Part shown: positions 36,520-45,318 of the stretch, in pieces | Position numbering within the stretch: the first letter of the stretch is position 1 | Layout of the letters: every line of letters begins with the position of its first letter | Source of the DNA: Bacillota bacterium | Lineage (GTDB): Bacteria; Bacillota_G; Limnochordia; DTU010 | DNA: 64,000 nucleotides | Assembly: GCA_012799255.1 (NCBI GenBank) | Contig: JAAZLQ010000321.1 | Location: 1-64,000 of the forward strand | Direction: 5' to 3' | Position numbers and translations under genes: made by a program | The notes under the pieces: generated by a model | Told to the model about the DNA's origin: nothing | Seen by the model: the letters and a program-made list of their open reading frames with translations, nothing else | The model's database searches: none

Positions 36520-37071
36520 ATGCGTACTGTCTTGATTGTTGTCGATATGCAGAATGATTTTGTGGCAGAAGAAGGCGCGTTGAGTTCCTCCGCGGCGAGG
36601 GAGATCCTTCCCTTTGTACAGGAAAGGGTTAAAGCAGCACTCCAGGCAGGTCACGAAGTTGTTTTCACTTTAGATACGCATATTGCAGATGACTTAGAGT
36701 TCGAAAAGTTCGCACCTCACTGCTTGAAGGGAAGTTGGGGACATCAGCTCGTACCAGAGCTCCAGGAACTGCTAGATGATCAATTCTCTGGACAAGTCTA
36801 TTTTGTGGAGAAGAATCGCTACAGTGCGTTTTATGGTACAGATTTAGCCGAACATCTGGGCTTGGCTGCCGGTAGTGAGCAGAGGCGGGTGGATCAGGTA
36901 GAGTTGGTTGGGGTCTGCACCAATATCTGTTGTTATTTTACCGCGGAAGAGTTGGCTAATCGAGATGTTCCCACCAAGGTCTATGCTAAGGGTGTGGCCA
37001 GCTTCGACCAAAAGGCCCACGAGTTCGCTCTGGAGCAGATGCAATCAGTTCTGGGTATCGTGATTCAATAG
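36520..37071 (+). CDS. Isochorismatase-family cysteine hydrolase (nicotinamidase-like)
   Basis: 183 residues with the Asp of VVDMQNDF near the start, a TLDTHIADD metal-binding segment, a central CLKGSWGHQ and the nucleophile in VGVCTNICC. That set fits nicotinamidases (PncA-like), which turn nicotinamide into nicotinate for NAD salvage. Related amidases share the fold, so substrate is inferred. RBS AAAGGAGG is strong. Confidence 0.85.
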   Translation: MRTVLIVVDMQNDFVAEEGALSSSAAREILPFVQERVKAALQAGHEVVFTLDTHIADDLEFEKFAPHCLKGSWGHQLVPELQELLDDQFSGQVYFVEKNRYSAFYGTDLAEHLGLAAGSEQRRVDQVELVGVCTNICCYFTAEELANRDVPTKVYAKGVASFDQKAHEFALEQMQSVLGIVIQ

Positions 37072-37075
37072 TAAC

Positions 37076-37103
37076 AAACCTAGGTTCTCAGCCTAGGTTT
37101 TTC
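37076..37103 (+). terminator. Rho-independent terminator
   Basis: Stem AAACCTAGG (37076-37084) with CCTAGGTTT (37092-37100), 7-nt loop and a T-tract. Confidence 0.85.
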
Positions 37104-37169
37104 ATTGCAGGAATTTGCACCAAATTGGTGAAAAGAATGGTAATCATTGTTAATCGAAGGAGGATCGAA

Positions 37170-37967
37170 ATGGACGCTATTAAAGAAGTCGCTTTCTCGT
37201 ACTTAGGTCGGCTAGTACTAGGCGCTGTAGTTTGGTTTGTGGGTAAGAAGTTGGTCTACCTGATGATTGGTTTCATGGAGAAGAGAATGGCCAAGGTAGA
37301 GGTGGATGATTCTTTGCGCACCTTCCTGGCCCCATTACTTAAAGGGTTGCTTCAAGTCCTATTGGTGATCACCGTTGCGGCAACTGTAGGTATTGAGATC
37401 ACAACCTTTGCAGCAATTATTGGTGCCGCCAGCTTGGCTGTGGGCTTAGCTTTTCAAGGAAGTCTGTCCAACTTTGCCGGTGGAGTCTTAATCCTAATTT
37501 TTAAGCCATTTAAAGTGGGAGATTTCATTGAGGCAGCGGGGTACTCAGGAACGGTAAGGGAAATTCAAGTTTTCCACACCGTTCTACAAACGCCAGATAG
37601 CCAAAAGGTGATTATTCCCAATGCGGATCTATCCAACTCCAGCGCGATAAACTACTCCGCCTACGAGAATCGCCGCGCCACAGTTAAGTTGCCTATTTCT
37701 TTTGGTTCCGACTTTAAGCTGGCTAAAGAAGTGATCCTGAAAGTAGCGGAGAACCATCCCCTGGTGCTGAAAGACCCTGCACCCATGGTTGTGATGGGCG
37801 AGTTTGGCGAGAACGGACCGGTAGTCTGGGCCCGCGTCTGGGCAAAGCGTACAGATTACTGGACCATGCTATTTGACTTCCAAGAACAGATTAAGGACGC
37901 GATTGCTGAGGCAGGCGTAGAGATTCCTTACAACACTATGGATGTCAATATTAAGAATGATATCTAG
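37170..37967 (+). CDS. mscS: MscS-family small-conductance mechanosensitive channel
   Basis: 265 residues: three N-terminal helices, the pore-lining TM3 with its Gly/Ala pattern (GAASLAVGLAFQGSLSNFAGG), the beta domain (FKVGDFIEAAGYSGTV, PNADLSNSSAINYS) and the C-terminal alpha/beta domain. It opens under membrane tension and releases solutes in osmotic downshock. ATG 37170 follows AAGGAGGA. Its TAG overlaps the stop of the convergent gene through a shared CTAG. Confidence 0.92.
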   Translation: MDAIKEVAFSYLGRLVLGAVVWFVGKKLVYLMIGFMEKRMAKVEVDDSLRTFLAPLLKGLLQVLLVITVAATVGIEITTFAAIIGAASLAVGLAFQGSLSNFAGGVLILIFKPFKVGDFIEAAGYSGTVREIQVFHTVLQTPDSQKVIIPNADLSNSSAINYSAYENRRATVKLPISFGSDFKLAKEVILKVAENHPLVLKDPAPMVVMGEFGENGPVVWARVWAKRTDYWTMLFDFQEQIKDAIAEAGVEIPYNTMDVNIKNDI

Positions 37968-38425
37968 TCGTCATTATCGTCGCGATTACGATCAACATCT
38001 AACTCAATTGATTTTTTTATGCTGTCCATTAGCTCATACTCTAGCTCAAACTCCTTAACAGTGGATTCATCGATTTCGAGATAATCTAGGGTTGCTTGAA
38101 TAATGGCTAATGGTCGGTTTTCTGTTAAGGGAGGTAGTGCTTCCACCAAGGTCCTGATTTCCTCAACAGCCGGATCGCCAGAGGTACTTTGTCCGGTTCG
38201 GTTGCTAGAGGCGGGACCTTGACTGGAGTATTTCATTTCTATCTCTCTGCCTTCCCGCAGTTCGATTTCTAGTTCAAAGTCGGAGATTTGCTCCAAGGTG
38301 TTTTCAGTGCCGGCAACTTGCGACTGGAGTAGTTTTGGCTGTGACTGTTGACGTAATCCTTGGACAGTTGCTGCCGCCACTAAGAGTACAAGGACAATTA
38401 GTGGGATATAGCGTTTTACATTCAT
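37964..38425 (-). CDS. Membrane-anchored YusW-like protein
   Basis: 153 residues: an uncleaved or lipid-less N-terminal signal helix (about 7-23), then an acidic domain with two similar strands FELEIELREGREIEM and FELEYELMD, as in YusW-like domains. Function is unknown. RBS AAAGGGG lies before ATG 38425. It converges on MscS with a 4-nt overlap. Confidence 0.6.
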   Translation of the reverse strand: MNVKRYIPLIVLVLLVAAATVQGLRQQSQPKLLQSQVAGTENTLEQISDFELEIELREGREIEMKYSSQGPASSNRTGQSTSGDPAVEEIRTLVEALPPLTENRPLAIIQATLDYLEIDESTVKEFELEYELMDSIKKSIELDVDRNRDDNDD

Positions 38426-38521
38426 GGGTTTTGCCCCTTTCTTTGTTGTTTATAGTTAGTGTGCCCGGATGATTTCCTTTCTATCTGCATCTGAGCTATA
38501 AGGTCGCTGTTTGCGTTACAG

Positions 38522-38550
38522 TTCACATGCCTCTCTCCGTGTGTTATAAT
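38522..38550 (+). promoter_or_regulatory. SigA promoter of the DUF1538-PII operon
   Basis: TTCACA (38522-38527), a 17-nt spacer and a perfect TATAAT (38545-38550), about 40 nt ahead of the DUF1538 gene. Confidence 0.8.
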
Positions 38551-38592
38551 TACATTCGTGGTTGATCATAGTTAGAAAGGTAGGGTGATTGG

Positions 38593-40107
38593 TTGAACAT
38601 ACTTGTCAATTATCTAAAAGGCAACACGCAAGCGGTTGTTCCAATTACCATTATAGTTTTAGTACTGAATTTCACCTTGACGCCTTTGGCTATACCCGTG
38701 CTAGTGAGGTTTCTGGTGGGGGCTGTCACTTTAATTATTGGACTTTCCATTCTCTTAGTTGGGGTGGATATTGGTATTACACCCATGGGAACACTCACTG
38801 GGTCTTCCTTGGTTAAGACCAACAAGTTATGGTTACTCCTTATTGGTGGAGGTCTTTTAAGCTTTTTTGTGTCTATGGCTGAGCCTGGTTTGTTGGTGTT
38901 AGTCAACCAAATTGAATACGTGACAGCGGGAGCTATTAGTTCTTCCATTCTCTTAGCAGTTATCCCCATAGGTTTTGCCATTATGGTTTCCCTTGGCGTC
39001 GCCCGTGTGTTTTTAGGGATCTCTATTAAGTTCTTCTTCGCTGTTTCCTACGGAATTATTCTGATCTTAGCTTGGTTTACATCCCGTACGTCCCCAGAAT
39101 TCTTGGCGATAGGGTTTGATTCTTCTGGTTCTGTCACTGGCATCTTGGTGGTACCTTTTATTATGGCCTTGGCGGTCGGGTTTTCTAGCATGCGAAAGGA
39201 CAGTAAGCAAGCTGAAGAGGATAGCTTTGGTCTTATGGCTGCCGGAGCGGTAGGACCAATTGCTGCTGTAATGATTCTGAGCATGCTGATACCGGGTCAA
39301 GAATACCCCGTAATCAGTTTGGAACCAGCGACCTCAGAAGTGGGCTCCATTATGGGGCCGTTTTGGGCTACAGTTCCTGCTGCTATGAAAAACAGCGTTA
39401 TTGCCTTATTGCCCTTAGCAGTTTCATTTTTATTTTTGCAATGGGTGCTGTTTAAACTGGAAAAAAAGCAGTTTGCTAGAATCGTTAAAGGTTTTGGCTA
39501 CAGTCTACTAGGGACGGTTCTATTTTTTATGGCAGTTAACGGCGGGTTTATGGAGATAGGTAGTCAGTTAGGTTATCTGTTGGCTTCACTAGATAACAAG
39601 AACTGGCTCTTGGTCATTTCCTTCCTTCTTGGTTTTGTAACAATTCTTGCTGAACCATCTGTCTATGTTTTGACTCACCAAATTGAAGACGTGACTAGTG
39701 GTTATGTCAAACGCCAAGCGGTTTCAGGGTCTTTGGCTATTGGGGTAGGTGCAGCGATTTTTCTCTCTAGTCTCCGTATTCTGGTACCTTGGCTTAGTCT
39801 CTGGCATTTTTTGCTTCCCGGCTATTTGCTTATCATCCTGATGATTAAGTTCGTGCCCAACCTTTTTGTGGGTATCGGCTTTGATGCTGGAAGCGTAGGA
39901 ACTGGGCCACTGACAACCACATTCATCCTGGCCTTTGTACAAGGTGCAGCCAGCGCCTTTGAAGGAGCTGATTTACTGCGTGACGGTCTGGGTATGATTG
40001 CACTTGTTGCTATGATGAGTATCATTACTTTACTGAGCTTAGGAGTGGTTTTCGAAGTAAAGTCAAGGAAGCAAGGAGTTGAGGCGGATGTCGCAAGCGA
40101 GATCTGA
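38593..40107 (+). CDS. DUF1538 integral membrane protein (putative transporter)
   Basis: 504 residues with about twelve helices arranged as two DUF1538 repeats (about 1-240 and 265-490). Both repeats carry the same signatures: AEPGLLVLVNQIEYVT against AEPSVYVLTHQIEDVT, and GFDSSGSVTG against GFDAGSVGTGP. Such inverted or direct repeats with acidic/Gln motifs in mid-helix are typical of secondary transporters, but no substrate is known. The TTG start at 38593 lies behind AAAGGTAGGG. The PII gene overlaps its end by 20 nt. Confidence 0.85.
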   Translation: MNILVNYLKGNTQAVVPITIIVLVLNFTLTPLAIPVLVRFLVGAVTLIIGLSILLVGVDIGITPMGTLTGSSLVKTNKLWLLLIGGGLLSFFVSMAEPGLLVLVNQIEYVTAGAISSSILLAVIPIGFAIMVSLGVARVFLGISIKFFFAVSYGIILILAWFTSRTSPEFLAIGFDSSGSVTGILVVPFIMALAVGFSSMRKDSKQAEEDSFGLMAAGAVGPIAAVMILSMLIPGQEYPVISLEPATSEVGSIMGPFWATVPAAMKNSVIALLPLAVSFLFLQWVLFKLEKKQFARIVKGFGYSLLGTVLFFMAVNGGFMEIGSQLGYLLASLDNKNWLLVISFLLGFVTILAEPSVYVLTHQIEDVTSGYVKRQAVSGSLAIGVGAAIFLSSLRILVPWLSLWHFLLPGYLLIILMIKFVPNLFVGIGFDAGSVGTGPLTTTFILAFVQGAASAFEGADLLRDGLGMIALVAMMSIITLLSLGVVFEVKSRKQGVEADVASEI

Positions 40108-40756
40108 TCGACAATTCGAGTTGCTCTGCGTGGTTGTGAACTTTGGTCTAGGCAGTAAGGTTCTCAGCATGGCTAAGAAAAATGGAATTAACGGCGGTAC
40201 TATTGTCCTCGGTCGGGGTACAGTTACCAGTCGCTTGTCCGAAATTCTTGGGCTGACAGATATCCGCAAAGAAATCGTGTTTATGGTTGCTGAAAGAAGA
40301 TTGGGGCGTAATGCTCTGATGATGTTCGATGACGAGTTGCAGCTAAGTAAACCGAAGCATGGCATTGCCTTTGCCTCGCCAGTTGGCGCATTTCTTGGCA
40401 CCGGGCACTATGAGTATCAGTTTGACGCCGAAGACGGAGGTGGCGCTAGCATGTATAGAGCAGTGTATGTTGTGGTAGACAAGGGGAACGGGGAGAAAGT
40501 AATGGATGTGGCCAAAGCGGTGGGAGCCCGGGGCGGAACTATTATGAATGCTAGGGGCTCAAGTATTCACGAGACCACAAAATTTCTCAATATGGAGATT
40601 GAGCCCGAAAAGGAGATCGTGCTCATCTTAGCCAAACAGGATTTGGCAGATCAAATTGTAATGGCGGTTCGTGATGAACTGAAAATAGATGAACCGGGTC
40701 GTGGAATCATTTTTGTCCAATCTGTAAGTGAAACTTATGGTGTAGTAGACTCGTAG
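40088..40756 (+). CDS. Tandem PII-like signalling protein
   Basis: 222 residues made of two PII/GlnB-like domains (about 5-100 and 120-215) with matching segments: GSKVLSMAKKNGINGGTIV and GEKVMDVAKAVGARGGTIM. PII proteins are trimers that sense nucleotides and 2-oxoglutarate and gate transporters by direct contact; a fused pair would form a pseudo-hexamer from three chains or use half sites. It overlaps the DUF1538 gene, so it probably regulates that transporter, as GlnK does AmtB. ATG 40088 lies 9 nt after AAGGAG; the upstream TTG at 40079 is too close. Confidence 0.85.
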   Translation: MSQARSDRQFELLCVVVNFGLGSKVLSMAKKNGINGGTIVLGRGTVTSRLSEILGLTDIRKEIVFMVAERRLGRNALMMFDDELQLSKPKHGIAFASPVGAFLGTGHYEYQFDAEDGGGASMYRAVYVVVDKGNGEKVMDVAKAVGARGGTIMNARGSSIHETTKFLNMEIEPEKEIVLILAKQDLADQIVMAVRDELKIDEPGRGIIFVQSVSETYGVVDS

Positions 40757-40772
40757 TCGTGCGTACGTAGTG

Positions 40773-40805
40773 AGGAGCCATGGTCTTGTACTAGGGCTCC
40801 TTTTT
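40773..40805 (+). terminator. Rho-independent terminator
   Basis: AGGAGCC (40773-40779) pairs with GGCTCCT (40795-40801), then five T. Ends the DUF1538-PII operon. Confidence 0.75.
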
Positions 40806-40838
40806 GTTCCGAATCATAAGGTGAAAGGTGGGGACAGT

Positions 40839-41627
40839 ATGGTACGTTTTCTCCATCACTCAATTCTCTGGTTCTTGGTGGTGCTAGTACTTGGACAACC
40901 TGTCTTGGCTGCTTCCTCGTACTCCTTTGGAATTGTCAATAGTTATCCCCATGATTCTCGTGCCTTTACCCAAGGTTTAGTCTTTCATGAAGGATACTTA
41001 TATGAGGGTACAGGCTTGTATGGGAAATCCTCGTTGCGCCAAGTTCACCTTGATGATGGTGCTGTTCTTCAGTCTGTAGCCCTGAGCGAAGAGTTTTTTG
41101 GTGAGGGCATCACTATCCTAGGTCAAAGGATTTTTCAGCTTACTTGGCGCGAACGGCAAGGCTTTGTCTACGATCTAGATGATTTGACAGCAGTTGGGAC
41201 TTTTTCTCTTGATTCTGAAGGATGGGGTTTGACTAGCGATGGACAATACTTAATTTTGAGCGATGGTTCCCATGTCTTAACTTACCTTGATCCCGAGACC
41301 TTCGAAACTGTTAGGAAGGTTCAGGTTTACTTTGACGGCAGACCTCTTTCACTCCTCAATGAGCTAGAGTATGTCGGGAAAGAGATCTTTGCCAACGTAT
41401 GGTTCAGTAACATTGTGTACCGCATTGATCCAGGTAATGGAGAGGTTTTGGGTTGGATTGATCTTACTGACCTTTACACACTTGAACAGGAAAAGAACCC
41501 TGGACTAGATGTTCTCAACGGAATCGCCTATGATCCGGTGGAGGACAGGCTGTTTGTCACTGGGAAACTATGGTCCAACATTTATGAAATTCGTATTAGT
41601 GAAGAGGTCCCCTTGCCCGCTTGGTAA
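40839..41627 (+). CDS. Secreted glutaminyl-peptide cyclotransferase (plant/bacterial type)
   Basis: 262 residues with a signal peptide (about 1-24) and the five-bladed propeller of the glutamine cyclotransferase family: SYPHDSRAFTQGLVF, YEGTGLYGKSSLR, FFGEGITILG, LNELEY and DVLNGIAYDP. It would form N-terminal pyroglutamate on exported peptides. ATG 40839 follows AAAGGTGGGGA; a longer frame from 40770 would run through the preceding terminator and is rejected. Confidence 0.9.
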   Translation: MVRFLHHSILWFLVVLVLGQPVLAASSYSFGIVNSYPHDSRAFTQGLVFHEGYLYEGTGLYGKSSLRQVHLDDGAVLQSVALSEEFFGEGITILGQRIFQLTWRERQGFVYDLDDLTAVGTFSLDSEGWGLTSDGQYLILSDGSHVLTYLDPETFETVRKVQVYFDGRPLSLLNELEYVGKEIFANVWFSNIVYRIDPGNGEVLGWIDLTDLYTLEQEKNPGLDVLNGIAYDPVEDRLFVTGKLWSNIYEIRISEEVPLPAW

Positions 41628-41680
41628 AGGCAGGAAAATGCATATTCCAAGAGAACTTAAGCACTTAGAGGGGTATGGGC

Positions 41681-43051
41681 ATGAGACAAGGGACGTCAAC
41701 TAGGTTAGTCGGGAAACGGTTTAATCATACAACCACCATGACTATTCTTGTGGTGGTAGTTTGCCTTGCCATCGGTTATGTGTCCTGGGTCTTCTTCCAA
41801 TATGTCGGAGAAATCTACCTCGGTGTAACAGAGCGGGCGATTTTTGAACTCAAACATCGCCAGTTGGAAAATGTGCTCAGTAACGTGGTTCGCGAGATCG
41901 ACCGGATTCGGGAGGATGAACTTTCCAAGTACCAGCAGATGCTTGATGATCGTCTCTATCTAATGCACTATGGCAGCGAGTTTACTCAGGAACAGTTCAC
42001 TACTTTTTTTGCACGCCTCTTTGGAAATAACACCGATTGGACAGCAATGCTTTGGAATCGAGTCACCGGTGAGGTTTTGCACCACCAGGGTGTTTCCATG
42101 CGAGGGGATCTAGTGGAGCAGTTACTCTCATATCGCACTTTTGAATATGGGGATCTTGTGGGGCTTTGGGGCGTAAGTAAGGCCCTTTTGGCGGATAAGA
42201 CTGAGCATGGAATCAAAGAAAAAATCGAGACTTTTTCTTTTGCTAACGGGGTACAGGTTACGATTCTCTCTGATCTACTCGTCCAAGTGAACCCAGAGTC
42301 TGATTCGATCGCGGCTTCTGTCCTTTATGAGGATTATGGTTGGACGATCGTCGCGACAATTTCTGTAGATGAGGCGGAGCAATACCTGCTTGAGACCGGT
42401 TTGGAAAGCGAGGAACTAGCCTTATTGCTTTCTATGCGCTTGGTCTTATTATTGGTTCTTTTGGTTATTCTAGCCCTTGGGCTAGTTTTGATTGTGGAAT
42501 ACTTCTATTTTCGGCGAACTACCGAGCGGCTCGAGGTTGAAGCAGGTGAGGATTTGCTAACCGGTGCTTATACGAGGAGGGCTGGGACGGAGCTTCTTGT
42601 GGAGGCCTTTGCGGCTTACCAAGCGGATCATGTGGATCCTAGTATTATTATCTTCGATGTGGATCACCTCAAGCAAATTAACGATTCCTGTGGTCACTCC
42701 GGTGGGGATCAGGTTTTGAAGGGGGTTGTCTCGGCAATTCGCAGAAGTTTGGGTAGCTCAGCCAAGATCATCCGCTGGGGAGGAGATGAGTTTGTGGTGG
42801 TCTTGTATAAGGTAGAAACACACGCAGTACAAGATCTTTGCACGAAAATCGTCCAATCCGTTTCTTCCCTAGAGTTTAGGTTCGGGGAAGAACTAATCAG
42901 ACCCACGATTTCCTTAGGGGCAGCGTTTTTTGAACCTGATGATCAGAGTTTCCTGGATGCTGTAAACAGGGCAGATCAAGCCCTTTATCAGGCCAAGAGA
43001 TCTGGAAAAAATCGCGGTGAGGTTTATCACGGAAGTACTGGAGAATCTTAA
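41681..43051 (+). CDS. Membrane diguanylate cyclase (GGDEF)
   Basis: About 456 residues: a transmembrane helix (about 16-40), an extracellular helical region (about 45-235) with no recognised domain, a second helix (about 243-270) and a GGDEF domain with RWGGDEF near residue 366. No I-site (RxxD) precedes it, so feedback inhibition is unlikely. ATG 41681 lies 7 nt after AGAGGGG; ATG 41675 is too close to that site. Confidence 0.87.
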   Translation: MRQGTSTRLVGKRFNHTTTMTILVVVVCLAIGYVSWVFFQYVGEIYLGVTERAIFELKHRQLENVLSNVVREIDRIREDELSKYQQMLDDRLYLMHYGSEFTQEQFTTFFARLFGNNTDWTAMLWNRVTGEVLHHQGVSMRGDLVEQLLSYRTFEYGDLVGLWGVSKALLADKTEHGIKEKIETFSFANGVQVTILSDLLVQVNPESDSIAASVLYEDYGWTIVATISVDEAEQYLLETGLESEELALLLSMRLVLLLVLLVILALGLVLIVEYFYFRRTTERLEVEAGEDLLTGAYTRRAGTELLVEAFAAYQADHVDPSIIIFDVDHLKQINDSCGHSGGDQVLKGVVSAIRRSLGSSAKIIRWGGDEFVVVLYKVETHAVQDLCTKIVQSVSSLEFRFGEELIRPTISLGAAFFEPDDQSFLDAVNRADQALYQAKRSGKNRGEVYHGSTGES

Positions 43052-43084
43052 GTTTTTGCCGATCCTATAATCAGAGGGGTGACG

Positions 43085-43381
43085 ATGATGAGGATTCCAA
43101 GAGAAATGACAATGAGGCCCGAATACGAGCAGCTTCTCACGGGGGAGGTTCCGAAACTCGCCGCTAAGCAGGTGGACCAAGTGGAGGACGTTAATTTTAA
43201 AGGGACTAAGGAGAATCACCGTTTAAGCTTTAAGTACAATAAAGAGCTGAAGCAAAACGTGGCAGTTGTCATTGATAACAAGACAGGTGAGATTGTCAAG
43301 CATTCGCCATCGGCAACCCAGGTTGATCATAAGATTCGCATTAAAAGACTGATGGGATTGCATGTAGATGAGAAAGCTTAA
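43085..43381 (+). CDS. FlaG-family protein
   Basis: 98 residues. The C-terminal half (LSFKYNKELKQNVAVVID, TGEIVKHSPS) matches the FlaG fold, and the N-terminal part is variable, as usual. FlaG proteins affect flagellar filament length, but no flagellar gene is near, so this copy may be recruited elsewhere. Starts at GTG 43079, ATG 43085 and ATG 43088 are possible; 43085 or 43088 are best placed after AGAGGGG. Confidence 0.65.
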   Translation: MMRIPREMTMRPEYEQLLTGEVPKLAAKQVDQVEDVNFKGTKENHRLSFKYNKELKQNVAVVIDNKTGEIVKHSPSATQVDHKIRIKRLMGLHVDEKA

Positions 43382-43396
43382 GGTGGAGGATTGACT

Positions 43397-43921
43397 ATGT
43401 CAGAGACTTTTTTTCGATTAGTTCACGACCGTTATTCGGTGCGGACCTTTAGTGACCGTCCTGTAGAGAAAGAGACTATCCTCAAAATCCTAGATGCCGC
43501 GAGGCTTGCCCCGAGTGCGGTAAATTTTCAGCCTTGGCACTTCATTGTGGTCACAGCTGAAGATTTGCGCGCTAGTATTTGTGAAGGATACAGGGGAGAA
43601 TGGCTGCGCGGGGCGCCGGTCATTATAGTTGCTTGTGGCGATCACGAAACCTCGTGGAAGCGCCGGGATGGTAAGGATCATGCAGATGTGGATGTGGCAA
43701 TCGCGGTAGACCATATGATTTTAGCAGCTACAGCACTAGGTCTTGGTACCTGTTGGGTCTGTGCGTTTGACTCTAAACACGTCCATTCAATCTTGGAGTT
43801 GCCACTGAATCTAGAACCAGTTGCTCTAATTCCCCTTGGGTATCCGGGCGATGGCCCAGTTCCCCTAAAGAAAAGGAAAGAACTGGCTGAGATTGTCAGT
43901 TGGAATGGCTACAAAGACTAA
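43397..43921 (+). CDS. Nitroreductase-family FMN oxidoreductase
   Basis: 174 residues with the family start VHDRYSVRTFSDRPV (RxSxRxF), ARLAPSAVNFQPWHFI and, toward the end, AATALGLGTCWVCAFD and VALIPLGYPGD. It binds FMN as a dimer and reduces small substrates with NAD(P)H; the physiological one is unknown. ATG 43397 follows AAGGTGGAGG. It ends in a bidirectional terminator. Confidence 0.9.
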   Translation: MSETFFRLVHDRYSVRTFSDRPVEKETILKILDAARLAPSAVNFQPWHFIVVTAEDLRASICEGYRGEWLRGAPVIIVACGDHETSWKRRDGKDHADVDVAIAVDHMILAATALGLGTCWVCAFDSKHVHSILELPLNLEPVALIPLGYPGDGPVPLKKRKELAEIVSWNGYKD

Positions 43922-43926
43922 GAAAG

Positions 43927-43957
43927 AGCCGGGATCTCGAATCGAGAACCCGGCTTT
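43927..43957. terminator. Bidirectional terminator
   Basis: AGCCGGG (43927-43933) pairs with CCCGGCT (43949-43955), with an inner CTCG/CGAG stem. T-rich on the plus side and TCTTT on the minus side. It lies between nitroreductase and tpx. Confidence 0.75.
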
Positions 43958-43965
43958 CCAGTCTC

Positions 43966-44478
43966 TTAGTCTTTTAGCAGTGACTTTACCGCATCCAAAG
44001 CTGCCTCGTAGTTTGGATGATTCTTCATCTCCTCGAGATACTCTACGTACTTGACGGTGTTATTCTCAGCTAGCACGAACACGGCTCTGGCCAACAGCCG
44101 TAGTTCCTCAATTAGTACACCATAGGCTTCACCAAACGATACATCCCGGTGATCCGAAAGGGTGATGGCACTGTCCAGCCCTGCGTTCCCACACCATCTC
44201 TTTTGGGCAAAGGGTAAATCCACACTTACAGTAATTACGGTGGCATCGCCCAGTTTGCTGATCTCTTCATTGAAGCGTCTGGTTTGTTGGTCACAGACTC
44301 CCGTATCCAGGGAAGGGACGACACTGATCAGTTTAACGGGCGTTTGGAAATCCTGCAAACTCTTCGCATTCAGATCGTTATCAAGTAGCTGAAAATCTGG
44401 GGCTAGTTCACCGACAGCAAGTTTCTTACCACGGACTGTAACTGTATTGCCCCCTAGCGTTGCTTTTCGTCTTTCCAT
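43966..44478 (-). CDS. tpx: Thiol peroxidase (Tpx, atypical 2-Cys peroxiredoxin)
   Basis: 170 residues, the usual length. The peroxidatic Cys lies in [13 protein letters not shown] (near residue 62) and the resolving Cys in QKRWCGN (near 95). It reduces peroxides with thioredoxin. RBS GGGAGGT precedes ATG 44478. A single gene, convergent with the nitroreductase. Confidence 0.95.
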   Translation of the reverse strand: MERRKATLGGNTVTVRGKKLAVGELAPDFQLLDNDLNAKSLQDFQTPVKLISVVPSLDTGVCDQQTRRFNEEISKLGDATVITVSVDLPFAQKRWCGNAGLDSAITLSDHRDVSFGEAYGVLIEELRLLARAVFVLAENNTVKYVEYLEEMKNHPNYEAALDAVKSLLKD

Positions 44479-44670
44479 CTTTTACACCTCCCAATGATGT
44501 ATTTTTACTTAGTTCAGCACTTAGTATTAATTCTCCTTCTTATTTTAGAAACCGTTAGAAAATCAGTCTCAAGTCGGAGAGTGGTTTGGAATCAAAGGGA
44601 GGATTAAGTGAACCAAAAGCGAAGAACAAGAGTACTTTGATAGCTTATTTGAACTAAAGGGAGCGGTTCT

Positions 44671-45276
44671 GTGAAAAAAATAGAGAACATTATCTTTGAC
44701 CTGGGAAATGTGTTGTTGAAGTTTAATCCCGTTGATTACCTTGCGACCCTTTTTGACGAAGAAGAGCTGGTAACACGCTTGCATAAAGTAGTTTTTACTA
44801 GTCCAGAATGGTTTATGCTTGATCGGGGAGTAATTGATCAAGCAGAAGCTGAAAGAAGGCTTATTGACCAAAATCCGGATCTGGCAACCGAGATACCCGC
44901 AGTATTCGACGACTGGTTTTCTTTGTTAAAACCCATTTCCTCTAGTGTGGAGGTATTACGGAACTTAAAGAAAACCGGATATAAGCTCTATGCCCTCTCC
45001 AACTTCCATGAAGCTGCCTTCGAGTATGTTGTTAAGAAATACGAGTGGTTTGACTTGTTCGATGGAATGGTTATCTCCTATGAACACCAAGCACTCAAGC
45101 CCGAGCCTGCCATTTATCAGATTCTCTTGGGCAAGTACTTTCTTATACCTGAAAAATCAGTGTTCATAGATGATTCCCTGGCTAACCTCGCGGGAGCCAG
45201 CAGGTTCGGTATTAAGGGCATCCATTATCAAACACCTGAGCAACTTAAGTTGGAACTAAACTATATCTTGAAGTAG
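44671..45276 (+). CDS. HAD-superfamily IA phosphatase (YihX-like)
   Basis: 201 residues: motif I FDLGNVLLKF, motif II LYALSNF, a Lys in KPEPAIYQ and motif IV FIDDSLANLAGA, with a helical cap between. This set fits the YihX/epoxide-hydrolase N-domain-like branch, which dephosphorylates small sugar or nucleotide phosphates. GTG start at 44671 follows AAAGGGAG. Substrate unknown. Confidence 0.87.
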   Translation: MKKIENIIFDLGNVLLKFNPVDYLATLFDEEELVTRLHKVVFTSPEWFMLDRGVIDQAEAERRLIDQNPDLATEIPAVFDDWFSLLKPISSSVEVLRNLKKTGYKLYALSNFHEAAFEYVVKKYEWFDLFDGMVISYEHQALKPEPAIYQILLGKYFLIPEKSVFIDDSLANLAGASRFGIKGIHYQTPEQLKLELNYILK

Positions 45277-45284
45277 AATGCGGA

Positions 45285-45318
45285 AAGACCGGGTAGCCCT
45301 AAAAGGGTTCCCGGTCTT
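45285..45318. terminator. Hairpin between convergent HAD and DUF4127 genes
   Basis: AAGACCGGG (45285-45293) pairs with CCCGGTCTT (45310-45318) with an inner CCCT/AGGG pairing. U-runs are poor, so termination may be incomplete. The stop codon of the minus-strand gene lies within it. Confidence 0.6.

Noticed and set aside
40770..40838. Longer N-terminus for the glutamine cyclotransferase
   Set aside because: It would be translated through the terminator hairpin at 40773-40805, and the signal peptide starts cleanly at ATG 40839.
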